DNA from: Anaerolineae bacterium
GTDB lineage: Bacteria; Chloroflexota; Anaerolineae; Anaerolineales; Anaerolineaceae
Assembly (NCBI GenBank): GCA_011176685.1
Contig: DUED01000014.1
Span: 1-57,399, forward strand
Length of the DNA stretch: 57,399 nucleotides
Direction: 5' to 3'
Positions 26,518 through 35,515 of the stretch are shown piece by piece. Under the pieces are notes generated by a model, which was given only the letters and a program-made list of their open reading frames with translations, did not search any database and was not told where the DNA came from. Numbering within the stretch: position 1 is the stretch's first letter; every line of letters starts with the position of its first letter. The position numbers were made by a program, and so were the translations under genes.

Positions 26518-27854
26518 TATTGTTGGATTGGCATTTCAAGTGCAATGGATGGTTCAGTTGGTACGTGATCTCTCCATCCTCTGTTTTGCGTTATTTCGGT
26601 TTTTTCTTTCACTGATTCAAACCAATCACTGAAATATGTTTGTTGTGCATTCTTATATTCAGAATCTTCTAAAGGTCGTACCTCATGACCAAGGACTTGA
26701 ATGACATGCCAGCCAAATTGTGTTTCGATAGGACTGCTAATCTGGCCAATTTTGAGTTCAAAAGCAGCATGTTCAAATTCTTCAACCATCATGCCAGCCG
26801 AGAACCAACCTAAATCTCCCCCATAGTCCTTATTGCTTGTGTCCAAAGAAAACTCAGTGCAAATTTCTACCCAGTCTTCCCCACTTTCGAGACGATTAAG
26901 GACAGCATAGGATTCATCATCGGAATCCACCAGGATATGGCGGGCCCATACTTGTTCTTGATCACGTGGCACGTCTTTTACAATATGTTCGTAAAGTTTT
27001 TGATTCAGTAAGAAAGACTTAAAGTACTTGCGTAGACTATCTTCTGAGACGCCGATTGCATTTAAATCAGTAATATTGTCTAGATAGTTTTGCTGAAATA
27101 GCTCTAAAGTATAGGGGGTGGCAGTAGGGTTCTGAGTTGGAGTAGAGAGCGTTTCGGATGACGTTTGAGTTGGCTTCATTTCAGTAGGTGTGATAATTGC
27201 AGTTGGTGTGATCACTGCGGGACTTACCAGTGTGGATTCAAGTGCCGCGGTTGCTTCTGGGGTCGGTGTGTATTTCAATAATGCTAATTGGGTTGCCGAT
27301 AGGGTTGAAGTAGAAATTGGAGATGTTGTTGCAATGGGTGTGGGTGTCCCATTTGGATAATAATGGAATAAGCTTTGTATGGTTGATTCGAGTTCCTCTT
27401 CACTTACATTAATACCCAATTTATCAGCCTCAAGAGAAACTACATAATCTTCAATCATTTTATTCAGGATAGCTTCTCCCAAATAATCATAATTATCAAG
27501 GGTTGAAAGTATTTGGAGCATTTGATTTTTATAATAATCAGCCATATTAGGATCTTCTGAGAACAAGCTATATTGTGCAGCTAACATTTGATACTGTGAT
27601 ATATAAGCATTGCGTTCCAGGCGGACCCGTTCGTTGAATTCCTGTCCACTGATTTCTATCCCGCCGACAATTGCGATAGGTTTTTTGTATTTTAAGTAGT
27701 TGTTATAGAGCAGCCCATAACCAATCATCCCTACCACTACTGCGACAGTAATTGCAAAACCAATGATAATTTTTCTAGTCTGTTGCTGCTCTTTTAGACT
27801 ACGGGGATGTATTCTTTTTTGTTGGACTATGGGTTTTGTCTTCTTGGAAGTCAT
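26517..27854 (-). CDS. Membrane-anchored peptidyl-prolyl cis-trans isomerase (PpiC/SurA/PrsA type)
   Basis: This 445-aa protein has a basic cytoplasmic N-terminus, one span (about 28-50: IIIGFAITVAVVVGMIGYGL), a SurA-like chaperone helix domain, and a Pro/Thr/Ser-rich insertion (about 165-250). The parvulin rotamase domain follows (about 305-395) with VWARHILVDSDDESYAVLN, YGGDLGWFSAGMMVEEFE and FGWHVIQVLG. It would help fold secreted proteins on the outer face of the membrane. The P/T/S insertion is probably a flexible spacer. It is 21 bp downstream of rpsR, a neighbourhood that may be accidental. Confidence 0.88.
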   Translation of the reverse strand: MTSKKTKPIVQQKRIHPRSLKEQQQTRKIIIGFAITVAVVVGMIGYGLLYNNYLKYKKPIAIVGGIEISGQEFNERVRLERNAYISQYQMLAAQYSLFSEDPNMADYYKNQMLQILSTLDNYDYLGEAILNKMIEDYVVSLEADKLGINVSEEELESTIQSLFHYYPNGTPTPIATTSPISTSTLSATQLALLKYTPTPEATAALESTLVSPAVITPTAIITPTEMKPTQTSSETLSTPTQNPTATPYTLELFQQNYLDNITDLNAIGVSEDSLRKYFKSFLLNQKLYEHIVKDVPRDQEQVWARHILVDSDDESYAVLNRLESGEDWVEICTEFSLDTSNKDYGGDLGWFSAGMMVEEFEHAAFELKIGQISSPIETQFGWHVIQVLGHEVRPLEDSEYKNAQQTYFSDWFESVKEKTEITQNRGWRDHVPTEPSIALEMPIQQ

Positions 27855-27875
27855 GATAATTCTCCAAAAATATTT

Positions 27876-28190
27876 CTAACGGATTGTTTCTTGCCAAGCG
27901 CCGCCCTTAAACGGTAATAACGCCAAATGGCGGGCGCGTTTTATTTCCCGCGCAATAATGCGTTGGTGTTTTGCACATGTTCCGGTTTGTCGTCGAGGGC
28001 GAATTTTCCCTGACTCGTAAATAAATTTCTTCAATAAATCTGAATTTTTATAATCAATCAATAAACTTTTATCTGCACAAAAACGGCAGAATCTCGGTCG
28101 AGGAATATATCGTCGTCTGGTTGATTCATGCCTTTCTCCTGATCTTACTTCATTTGATTGTTGATTCTCTGACCTTCTTTCATAAGCCAT
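27876..28190 (-). CDS. rpsR: 30S ribosomal protein S18
   Basis: S18 binds the 30S platform with S6. The 104-aa protein has a charged N-terminal extension of about 28 residues, then the conserved core: [62 protein letters not shown]. The CxxC pair and the later Cys in TCAKH make it a zinc-binding C+ type S18. It lies 198 bp downstream of rpsF. The ssb gene that normally separates them is missing from this gap. Confidence 0.95.
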   Translation of the reverse strand: MAYERRSENQQSNEVRSGERHESTRRRYIPRPRFCRFCADKSLLIDYKNSDLLKKFIYESGKIRPRRQTGTCAKHQRIIAREIKRARHLALLPFKGGAWQETIR

Positions 28191-28388
28191 TACCTTGCTC
28201 CTTATTTGAAATAGTTGTTATTCACTTGGTTTTCTTGTGGTTTATTTATGTTTTTCTATTTTGGTTCAGTTAATTTGCTGCCTTTATTAAGTATCAAAAC
28301 GTTACATATGATAATTTCTACACTGATATATTTATTATTATCTTGATCAGTCCTTTTTACTTCAATGTGAGCTGTCCTTTTTATGATT

Positions 28389-28679
28389 TTATTTTTCTTT
28401 CTTAGCTGTAAGCAAATAACGCATTACGGGCTCAAGAATATTCATATTTCGTTCAAGCTCTTTGTTAAATGAAGGTGGCATTTCAACATCTAATAGATAA
28501 TATAAGCCATCATTTTGTTTTTGAATTGGATATGCAAAATGGCGTTTACCCCAATCATTCACTTTTATGATTTTCCCTTTTCCAGCGATAATCCAGCCCT
28601 TTATTTTATCAAGTGCTTGATTAATTGCCTCATCGTCAAGATCTGGGTGAATAATCACCATTAATTCATATGCATGCAT
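28389..28679 (-). CDS. rpsF: 30S ribosomal protein S6
   Basis: S6 pairs with S18 in the 30S platform. I place the start at ATG 28679 (96 aa, MHAYELMVIIHPDLDDEAIN) because AAGGAGG lies 7 nt upstream. A longer in-frame reading from 28712 would add 11 residues that run through the SD. The core shows NDWGKRHFAYPIQKQNDGLYY and ERNMNILEPVMRYLLT. The upstream leader (about 28690-28790) can fold a CACC-TAC-GGTG hairpin preceded by CCG, reminiscent of S6:S18 autoregulatory leaders, but this is only suggestive. Confidence 0.95.
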   Translation of the reverse strand: MHAYELMVIIHPDLDDEAINQALDKIKGWIIAGKGKIIKVNDWGKRHFAYPIQKQNDGLYYLLDVEMPPSFNKELERNMNILEPVMRYLLTAKKEK

Positions 28680-28881
28680 TATGAATCCTCCTTTCCTCGG
28701 GATTGCCCCCATACTTACACCGTAGGTGAAGACAGGAGCGGAAAGGTAGCCGGTTGTAATGACCTGCTAACTTACCGAAGACAAGTCTAACATGAATTCA
28801 AATTTTTAGCTAGTTTTTTGCAAGTACAATTTAGCCGGAAATAATGGTGGTTTTTTCATGCACAAATGACGCAGTAGCTTA

Positions 28882-28887
28882 TATAAT
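28882..28887 (+). promoter_or_regulatory. Likely -10 box of the AIM24-family gene
   Basis: TATAAT about 36 nt before the ATG, with GAAGGAG as ribosome-binding site at 28909-28916. The -35 region is unclear. Confidence 0.4.
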
Positions 28888-28922
28888 AGTTGCACAATTG
28901 ATAATTGAAGAAGGAGTAAAAC

Positions 28923-29606
28923 ATGAAAGTGGAAATTCTATATCGACCTTCCTATTCCGTTGCCAAGGTTGCTTTAGATGCACAAGAAGGTATCGTTGTT
29001 GAAACTGGTGCTATGGTAGCCATGTCGCCTGGCTTGGAAATAGAAACAAAAATGAGAGGCGGATTCCTAAAATCCTTAGCACGTTCAGTTTTGGGCGGAG
29101 AATCATTCTTCATCAATACTTTTCGATCTACAAGCACTGGCAGTGAAATAATGCTGGCCCCCACCCTCCCCGGAGATGTTTTCACTATTGAGTTGAGTAG
29201 TGAGACTTATTTAGTTCAATCAGGTTCATTTCTGGCATCAGGAGAAGCAGTTACGACTGATACAAAATGGGGTGGCGCAAAAACTTTCTTTGGTGGAGAG
29301 GGACTGATTATGCTTAGATGTGCTGGAACCGGTACACTCGTATTGTCCAGCTATGGTGCAATTCATGAACTCGAATTGGATGATGGTGAAAAGTTTACCG
29401 TAGATACTGGTCATTTAGTTGCTTTCAATGATCGTGTCGGATTTAAAATACGCGCGATTGGAGGATTAAAAACCACTTTTCTCGGAGGGGAGGGGTTGGT
29501 GGTTGATCTGACTGGGCCAGGTAAAGTTCTGATGCAGACGCGCAGCGTCGGAGCTTTTTTGGAATGGCTAATCCCTCGCATACCCAAAACTCAGAATAAT
29601 CAATAA
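28923..29606 (+). CDS. AIM24 / TIGR00266 family protein
   Basis: The 227-aa protein is a beta-rich AIM24-fold protein. Recognisable pieces are VEILYRPSYSVAKVALDAQE, VETGAMVAMSPGLEIET, GGESFFINTF, and the repeated GG-EGL turns (FFGGEGLIMLRCAGTGTL and TFLGGEGLVVDLTGPGKVLM). AIM24 proteins form TRAP-like trimeric beta assemblies. Their bacterial function is not established, and in yeast mitochondria the homologue affects inner membrane organisation. It has its own SD (GAAGGAG) and promoter and is a single gene before the acyl-CoA synthetase. Confidence 0.88.
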   Translation: MKVEILYRPSYSVAKVALDAQEGIVVETGAMVAMSPGLEIETKMRGGFLKSLARSVLGGESFFINTFRSTSTGSEIMLAPTLPGDVFTIELSSETYLVQSGSFLASGEAVTTDTKWGGAKTFFGGEGLIMLRCAGTGTLVLSSYGAIHELELDDGEKFTVDTGHLVAFNDRVGFKIRAIGGLKTTFLGGEGLVVDLTGPGKVLMQTRSVGAFLEWLIPRIPKTQNNQ

Positions 29607-29701
29607 GTGTTAAGCAGCCTGGAAATGAATTCAGGCTGCATGGTTTTAATTTCACAGAATTATGATTTAATTGATATTTTGAAAAATTTTGGAGAATTTA
29701 T

Positions 29702-31804
29702 ATGAGACAATCACAATCATTAGATCCTTTTTTTATTCCTAAGGGGGTAGCAGTCATTGGTGCATCCTCGAACCCCGCTAAGCTCAGCCACGGAATTCTA
29801 AAGAATTTATCACAATATGGATACCAGGGAAAAATATACCCAGTCAATCCGAGTGCTCAAGAGATTTTAGGTTATCAGTGCTACGAGGATATCTCGCATG
29901 TTCCAGATCCGGTTGATCTTGGGGTTATTGTTTTACCAGCGAAGATCATTCCAAATGTACTAAAAGCATGCGGTCAACGTGGCATACAAGCAGCTATTAT
30001 CATCTCAGGGGGATTTAAAGAGGTTGGCAAGCAGGGATCAGCACGTGAGCTGGAATGCCTGGCAATTGCAGATAATTTCCAAATGCGGTTGATAGGACCA
30101 AATTGTGTTGGCACTATGAATTTGTACAATGGATTGAATACAACATTTATTAAGGGCATGCCGGCAAAAGGAGGAATCGGGTTCCTTTCTCAATCTGGTG
30201 CAGTATGTGGCGGTATAGTAGACCACATAGTCGATGTGGGCATAGGTTTCTCTCATTTCATCAGCTTGGGAAATGAAGCTGATGTTACTGAGACAGATAT
30301 CATTGAGTATTTAAGCGATGACGATCATACAAGGGTTATCGCTGCCTATGTGGAAGCAATAAGTGATGGCAGGAGATTTCTTGATATTTGCCGGAGGGTT
30401 TCAAGGCGCAAACCCATTGTTGTCCTCAAAGCTGGCTGTACGGATGCCGGTGCAAAAGCGGTCTCTTCACATACCGGTTCTCTGGCTGGTTCTCAGCAAG
30501 CTTACCGCGCAGCGTTTCGCCAGGGTGGTTTAATTGAGGTACATACAGTTGAACAGTTGCTTGATGTTGCTATGACGTTGGACTTTCAACCATTGCCCAA
30601 GGGAAAAAAAGTTGCCCTTATAACGAACTCTGGCGGACCAGCAGCTTTGATTTCGGATGGGCTTGCGATAGCAGGACTTGAAATGGCAGAGCTTAATGGA
30701 AAAACCCAAAGCAAGCTTCGTGCAAAGCTAAATCCAGCAGCCCAGGTTAACAATCCTGTGGATATGCTGGGTGGAGCGGGTCCGGATGACTTTCGCCATG
30801 CATTAACGAATGTGCTTGCTGACAGGAGTGTAGATACTGTTGTGTCTATCTTAGTACCGCAATCTCTGGTAAATCCTACAGAAGTCGCCAAAGCAATTGT
30901 AGAACAAGCTAATAAGTCAAACAAGCCAATCCTGAGTTGTTTGATGGGGAAGGTGAGTATAAAAGGGGCAAATAACGTGCTGCATGATAATAAAGTGCCA
31001 ATGTTTGATTTTCCTAATCACGTTGGTCCGGTGCTTGGTGCTATGTGGCAATATTCCAATTACATCGCTTCGAAAGCGGGAAATTTCGCTGATCTAAAGG
31101 GAATCAAGAGAGAAAAAGCGAATAAAATTCTGAATGAATATAAAAATCAAACCCCTATTGGTGAAGCAGGAACAAGGCCTGTTTTAGCAGCTTATGGTAT
31201 CTCACTTATCCAGGCAGAATTTGCTGAAAATGAGGAAAAGTCAATTGAGCTGGCAGGTAAAATTGGATTTCCCGTTGCGCTAAAAGTTATCTCAAAGGAG
31301 ATCCTGCATAAATCAGATGCGGGCGGCATTAAATTGAATTTGCGCAACAGCGCTGATGTACAACAGGGTTATCAGGAGATTATGCGTTCTTGCAAAAGTC
31401 ATCAGCCCAATGCCTGCATAGATGGTGTGCTTGTGGAAAAGATGTCACCTGCAGGGCAGGAAGTGATTATCGGCTTAAAACGCGACCCGAATTTTGGACC
31501 CTTGGTGATGTTTGGCATGGGGGGTGTCTATGTTGAATTGCTGAAAGATGTGGCATTCCGGGTTGCTCCACTCACTGAGCAAGAAGCGACCCAAATGATT
31601 GAAGGGACGTTTGCCGGTAAGCTTCTACAGGGATATCGAGGAAATCCTCCGGCAGATAAGAAAGCGATTGTGGATTGTATTTTGCGTCTGAGCCAGATCG
31701 CCATGGATTTTCCGCAAATAGCTGAAATTGAAATTAATCCTTTATTGGTTTTGGAGGAAGGAAGCGGCGTGCTTGCCTTAGATTGCCGTATGATCCTTAA
31801 TTAA
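29702..31804 (+). CDS. ADP-forming acetate/acyl-CoA synthetase, fused alpha-beta
   Basis: This 700-aa enzyme converts acyl-CoA, ADP and Pi into the acid, ATP and CoA, a substrate-level phosphorylation route typical of fermenters. The CoA-binding Rossmann domain opens with PKGVAVIGASSNPAKLSHG. Ligase-CoA domains follow, with the phospho-accepting His in AVSSHTGSLAGSQQAYRAAF (about residue 257). A C-terminal ATP-grasp half (about 480-700) shows GFPVALKVISKEILHKSDAG and EIEINPLLVL. The alpha and beta subunits are in one chain, as is common outside some archaea. The substrate could be acetate, propionate or an aryl acid. GAGAA lies 6-10 nt before the ATG. Confidence 0.93.
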   Translation: MRQSQSLDPFFIPKGVAVIGASSNPAKLSHGILKNLSQYGYQGKIYPVNPSAQEILGYQCYEDISHVPDPVDLGVIVLPAKIIPNVLKACGQRGIQAAIIISGGFKEVGKQGSARELECLAIADNFQMRLIGPNCVGTMNLYNGLNTTFIKGMPAKGGIGFLSQSGAVCGGIVDHIVDVGIGFSHFISLGNEADVTETDIIEYLSDDDHTRVIAAYVEAISDGRRFLDICRRVSRRKPIVVLKAGCTDAGAKAVSSHTGSLAGSQQAYRAAFRQGGLIEVHTVEQLLDVAMTLDFQPLPKGKKVALITNSGGPAALISDGLAIAGLEMAELNGKTQSKLRAKLNPAAQVNNPVDMLGGAGPDDFRHALTNVLADRSVDTVVSILVPQSLVNPTEVAKAIVEQANKSNKPILSCLMGKVSIKGANNVLHDNKVPMFDFPNHVGPVLGAMWQYSNYIASKAGNFADLKGIKREKANKILNEYKNQTPIGEAGTRPVLAAYGISLIQAEFAENEEKSIELAGKIGFPVALKVISKEILHKSDAGGIKLNLRNSADVQQGYQEIMRSCKSHQPNACIDGVLVEKMSPAGQEVIIGLKRDPNFGPLVMFGMGGVYVELLKDVAFRVAPLTEQEATQMIEGTFAGKLLQGYRGNPPADKKAIVDCILRLSQIAMDFPQIAEIEINPLLVLEEGSGVLALDCRMILN

Positions 31805-31911
31805 TAATTGAGATTCCTGATAAAAAGTAACAGCCAACATACAGGGATAATCTCACGTTTAAAGGTAAAACTTGGTAATGTGTGAATGAATTAATAGATA
31901 AGAAAAGAGTA

Positions 31912-32061
31912 TTAGGATTTAATTAATATTTCTATTTTTCTTAATTCATCAATATTCTTTAGGGATTGCAACATTGCAATAATTGTTTTTGTGATAATTC
32001 TTTTAGGAAATTCAGTAAGTGATATTTCTTTCCCATTTACTTTTATTATTATCTCTTCCAT
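31912..32061 (-). CDS. Small 49-aa protein downstream of mobB
   Basis: The gene is short but has a good SD (GGGAG, 9 nt upstream) and starts 15 nt after the MobB gene. It encodes MEEIIIKVNGKEISLTEFPK and continues RIITKTIIAMLQSLKNIDE, a beta hairpin followed by a long amphipathic helix. I recall similar small proteins beside MobB-like genes in archaea and anaerobic bacteria but cannot name the family. Translational coupling to mobB suggests a common task, perhaps as a carrier or partner protein. Function unknown. Confidence 0.65.
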   Translation of the reverse strand: MEEIIIKVNGKEISLTEFPKRIITKTIIAMLQSLKNIDELRKIEILIKS

Positions 32062-32076
32062 AAGAATTTCTCCCTT

Positions 32077-32517
32077 TTAAAATTCATTGGCTTTCATCAT
32101 TTCAACTAGCTTTTCAAATTCTCCATTGTACGTAAAAATGGTATTTTCTCGTTCTTCCATATTTCCCAACCTGATCTTCTTGATTTGTCTTTCATTGGCG
32201 CCCTCAATAAATATGAAGTCGAATTGTCCTAATTGCTCTATATGTTTAATAATATCTTGGGTTTTATTTTCTTCTTTTATCAAATAGGAAGTTTCAATGG
32301 GTGAAGCAAATACAACAAGTCTTGCACCCGCTTTGCTGAGTCTGGCTGTGTCTTTTCCTTTACTATCAATGCTCATATTAATATTAGTTTTCTTTATCGT
32401 TGCTATCTTGTATCCCTCATCATTTAATTTCCTGATTATTCTTTCAATTAGAGAAGTTTTCCCAGTATGTGATTCGCCGTAGAAACCAATAATGAGTGGC
32501 TCTTTATGATTTTTCAT
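32077..32517 (-). CDS. MobB-type P-loop GTP-binding protein
   Basis: The 146-aa protein matches MobB, the GTP-binding accessory of molybdopterin-guanine dinucleotide synthesis. Walker A is GFYGESHTGKTSLIERII (about 10-27). It is followed by LNDEGYKIATIKKTN, the Asp of IDSKGKDTARLSKAGARLVV, and IFIEGANERQIKKI. Its ATG overlaps the stop of the glycosyltransferase by 4 bp (ATGA), so both are one operon. No other molybdenum-cofactor gene is nearby, so it may serve another P-loop role. The typical FSFEG/FKxEG motif is present as FIEGAN. Confidence 0.8.
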   Translation of the reverse strand: MKNHKEPLIIGFYGESHTGKTSLIERIIRKLNDEGYKIATIKKTNINMSIDSKGKDTARLSKAGARLVVFASPIETSYLIKEENKTQDIIKHIEQLGQFDFIFIEGANERQIKKIRLGNMEERENTIFTYNGEFEKLVEMMKANEF

Positions 32518-33716
32518 TTGGAACGATTTACTTCCTTCATAGACGGCCCATGCCCTTTAGACTGCTGAAAGAGCGCTCGCTTAGACCGCTGGCGTACGTT
32601 CATGTAAATCTGTTCGTATGCAATCGCCACATTATTCAAGCTATGGGATTGAGCCTGACGGGATGCGGCGCGTCCCATTACCTGAAGCAATTCGGGTTTT
32701 AATAAAAACTGCTCGATTGCTGCTGCAAATGCAGTCTCGTCCTCTGGCGGAACCAGGTAACCGTTGATCTCGTGTTGTATCAGGTCGGGTAAAGCCATTG
32801 CATCCACACCAATGACCGCTAAGCCACAAGCCATGGCCTCCAGTGCAACCAGTCCTTGAGTTTCAATCGTTGAGGCAGTTGCGAACAGGTCGGCTTCAGA
32901 GTAATAAGAGGGGAGTTGATCGTGGGAGATAAAACCGGCAAAATCTACTCGGTCGCTTACGCCCAGGTCTGTTGCTAGAGAGCGTAAGTCAGATTCTTCC
33001 GGTCCTACACCAATGATGAGCAGATGAACTTGGGGGTAGTCTGTTGATAATCTGGCAAATGCGCGTATTACCACGTCTATCTGTTTCTCGCGGCTCAATC
33101 TTCCAACATGCAGTAGAGTAAAAGGTTGTTTGTTGTTTGAATGGTATTTTTCCTTTGGGCAAAAAAGGTTGGTATTTACTCCATTAGATATTACCGAAAT
33201 GGGCATATGTAAACCGTGTGATATCAAGCAGCGCCGCATAACTTCAGAGGGGGTTGTAACATGTGGGAAGCGATTAAAAAATGCCGTTGTGTAACGCCAG
33301 GCAACATCTTCAACTAGAGGAACTCCCTCCAGAGATATTGGGGCATAGTTTAGGAATCCAGCCAGAAAGACATGGCAAGTGCCTATGATCGGGATACCCA
33401 GAATACTGGAAGCAATCAATGCCTGAAAGCCCATTGTGCTCATTGAGTGATTATGGATTACGTCAGGGGCAAAATTAGACAGTTCTTGAATTAGTCTTAT
33501 TGGAGCCAGCGGTACTCGTCCCCCGGGGAAACGTTCATAGCGTAAAGCTCGTAAGCCCACGACGTCCAGGTCGATGGTTTCATGGGTTGCATCGGCAGCA
33601 GTATAAATTAACACCTGCTGTCCTCGCTCTCTAAGAGTGCGGGCTAAGGCAGCCACAGCAGTTGAAACACCCCCTTGACCTTCTACAAATGAGTCAATCG
33701 TGAGCGCTATCTTCAT
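32514..33716 (-). CDS. Glycosyltransferase family 4 (GT-B fold)
   Basis: The 400-aa enzyme has the two Rossmann halves of GT4 transferases. The N-terminal half opens MKIALTIDSFVEGQGGVSTA with DVIHNHSMSTMGFQAL. The C-terminal half contains LLHVGRLSREKQIDVVIRAF, a VDFAGFISHDQLPSYYSEAD block and the donor-binding ETQGLVALEAMACGLAVIGV. It resembles alpha-mannosyl/glucosyl transferases that glycosylate lipids such as diacylglycerol. The donor is unknown. It is the first gene of the run with mobB and the 49-aa gene. Its first 9 codons and upstream region are part of a 68-bp repeat found again at 35516-35583. Confidence 0.88.
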   Translation of the reverse strand: MKIALTIDSFVEGQGGVSTAVAALARTLRERGQQVLIYTAADATHETIDLDVVGLRALRYERFPGGRVPLAPIRLIQELSNFAPDVIHNHSMSTMGFQALIASSILGIPIIGTCHVFLAGFLNYAPISLEGVPLVEDVAWRYTTAFFNRFPHVTTPSEVMRRCLISHGLHMPISVISNGVNTNLFCPKEKYHSNNKQPFTLLHVGRLSREKQIDVVIRAFARLSTDYPQVHLLIIGVGPEESDLRSLATDLGVSDRVDFAGFISHDQLPSYYSEADLFATASTIETQGLVALEAMACGLAVIGVDAMALPDLIQHEINGYLVPPEDETAFAAAIEQFLLKPELLQVMGRAASRQAQSHSLNNVAIAYEQIYMNVRQRSKRALFQQSKGHGPSMKEVNRSK

Positions 33717-33755
33717 TGAATATCACTTCAATCAATTTTACTTTAAACACCATAT
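33688..33755 (+). repeat. 68-bp direct repeat, copy 1 (covers the 5' end of the GT4 gene)
   Basis: It spans the first 9-10 codons of the glycosyltransferase gene and 39 bp upstream. It matches 35516-35583 at 66 of 68 bases, in the same orientation. The two copies enclose the MBL-fold and AlkD-like genes. Confidence 0.9.
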
Positions 33756-33757
33756 TT

Positions 33758-34402
33758 TCAAAAATAATGCCAATCTTCTCCATTTAGAATCTTGCTAGTA
33801 ACCATCCCGATCAAGTCAGCAGGATCTGCTTCCATTCCTGTAATATCATAATGAATGGGAATTATATATTTAGGCGATAATTTCCTTACCATCGTTACTA
33901 TCTGATTTTTATACTTTTGAGGTCCAAATGGGGTTGTCCGCCATGGCAAGCACAGGATATCCGGGGTAATATCCAGTTCAACTTTATGTGCATCTCCAAT
34001 ATGTAGAAGGTTAGTATCCTCTTTAATGAAAAAAGACAATGGTGTGCCTCCAGGATCAGGTAACCGCCACCTGAATAAAAAATAGAATAATGAATAAATA
34101 GGACCACTAACCATGCTGAAACCAGGCAAAATCTGAATATTCTCTACCTGATCTCCAACAGATACAGGAAACAATCTATCTCTTGAAACACCCAAGTCAG
34201 AAGCAATATCACAAACATCCTCTGAGGCAACCACTATCCCTGTAGGTATTTCAGCGATGCGTGCAATATGATCTCTGTGAGCATGGCTTACGAGGATATA
34301 TTCCACCCCCACTTTGGGTTCACGAGTAAAGTCTGGATCAATAAGGATATGATGCTGACCTATAATTTCGATGCAGGAATGGCCAAGATAGCGAACTTTC
34401 AT
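33758..34402 (-). CDS. Metallo-beta-lactamase-fold hydrolase (UPF0173-like)
   Basis: This protein of about 214 aa starts at ATG 34402 (MKVRYLGHSCIEIIGQHHIL); a TTG two codons upstream is also open. The metal motif is HAHRDH (in VSHAHRDHIARI), with a later His in HIGDAHKVELD and a further one in IIPIHYDITGMEAD. The fold is that of small UlaG/UPF0173-type hydrolases. The substrate is unknown. It lies with the AlkD-like gene between two copies of a 68-bp repeat, so the pair may have arrived together. Confidence 0.85.
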   Translation of the reverse strand: MKVRYLGHSCIEIIGQHHILIDPDFTREPKVGVEYILVSHAHRDHIARIAEIPTGIVVASEDVCDIASDLGVSRDRLFPVSVGDQVENIQILPGFSMVSGPIYSLFYFLFRWRLPDPGGTPLSFFIKEDTNLLHIGDAHKVELDITPDILCLPWRTTPFGPQKYKNQIVTMVRKLSPKYIIPIHYDITGMEADPADLIGMVTSKILNGEDWHYF

Positions 34403-34516
34403 AAACAATCACTTTCATATATTGCGTCGGTTGTGCAAAAGAATTTTTTCTGATCGCCTACTCTCCGCGCGTTAACCTCATCTATTGGTTAATATAGCGC
34501 AACCCCACCTAAAAAA

Positions 34517-35293
34517 TTATCCCAATAACACCAGGATTTTTTTCTTTTTGTCATCGCTTATTTTTTTCATCCCGTCTTTAATTACCCATCTTGCATCTTT
34601 ATTTGGATTGGCTTCAGCACACTTTATTAAAAACTTTGCTACTTCCTCAGGGTTCCTTTTTGTGATATCTCTTAAAATCCAGGAAACTGCCGTTCTTACG
34701 TCTCTTTCCTTATCATCCATTACCATATCAAGCAGTTCAAAGACTTTCTCAGTGGTTGGAACCCTCTTGTATCCCCGCAAAGTCACAACGCCAAAGCGTC
34801 TGATCCACTTATTAGTGCTCTGGATCCACTTTTCTGAAAGTGTTAATACAAGTTCAGGATTGGAATATACTATTGGTTCTACTCCATACATAGCAAGGTA
34901 GTCACAGACAGACCAATTGTCAAGATCGGGTAATGCTGAAGAGACAAAATCTAAACAGATTCTTGGATCCTTTGGGCCAAACCTTTCCAAGCTTTTCCCT
35001 GCAATTTGCTTTGCTTCATAAGAGCCTTCGTCCCAAATAACCTTCAATAATCCTTGTGCTTTCTCTGGCTCTTTGTGGATTGATTTTCCTATCTCAGAGG
35101 CTATTATCCATAATACAGGCTTAGGGACCCCGTAAAATCTTCCTGTATCAGGAATGATTCTTTGATAGTTTTTTGTTGCTTCTTTATCTACAATAGATTG
35201 AAATAGTTTTTGCAATTCTCCAATAAACTTCTCAGGCATATATGCTTTTTCAAGCATTTCCTTTGTTCTTTGTTGAATCACTACTTTATCCAT
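34517..35293 (-). CDS. AlkD-like DNA alkylation repair (HEAT-repeat) protein
   Basis: The 258-aa protein is a run of HEAT-like helical repeats of the AlkC/AlkD DNA glycosylase superfamily. Visible repeats are VPKPVLWIIASEIGKSIHKE, LLKVIWDEGSYEAKQIAGKS, NWSVCDYLAMYGVEP, STNKWIRRFGVVTLRGYKRV and ERDVRTAVSWILRDITKRNP. In AlkD the lesion is reached through Asp, Trp and Arg residues, and the positions DNWSVCD and RRFGVV agree with this. It would remove N3- or N7-alkylated bases. Members of this superfamily without glycosylase activity exist, so the activity is not certain. Confidence 0.82.
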   Translation of the reverse strand: MDKVVIQQRTKEMLEKAYMPEKFIGELQKLFQSIVDKEATKNYQRIIPDTGRFYGVPKPVLWIIASEIGKSIHKEPEKAQGLLKVIWDEGSYEAKQIAGKSLERFGPKDPRICLDFVSSALPDLDNWSVCDYLAMYGVEPIVYSNPELVLTLSEKWIQSTNKWIRRFGVVTLRGYKRVPTTEKVFELLDMVMDDKERDVRTAVSWILRDITKRNPEEVAKFLIKCAEANPNKDARWVIKDGMKKISDDKKKKILVLLG

Positions 35294-35515
35294 GTATAAA
35301 CACTTTTACAGTGACAGCATGACTCCTTTTATAGATTTCTTAGTCTTTAAATCGTCCTCATTTTAACATCGATCTTTCTTTCGTTTCAAGCTGCCCATTG
35401 ATCAATCTTTATCCAAATTAAAGTAAAAGCTCAAAATCACACCTGGTGTCCACGCCCATTGAAGATGCGAGCCATGGAAGCTAAAGAAGGTAAAACCTCA
35501 CCTTACCCTTCGGTT

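Noticed and set aside
28690-28800. S6:S18 leader RNA as a firm annotation
   Set aside because: A short CACC/GGTG hairpin with a nearby CCG is suggestive, but I could not establish the full pairing; left as a remark in the rpsF entry.
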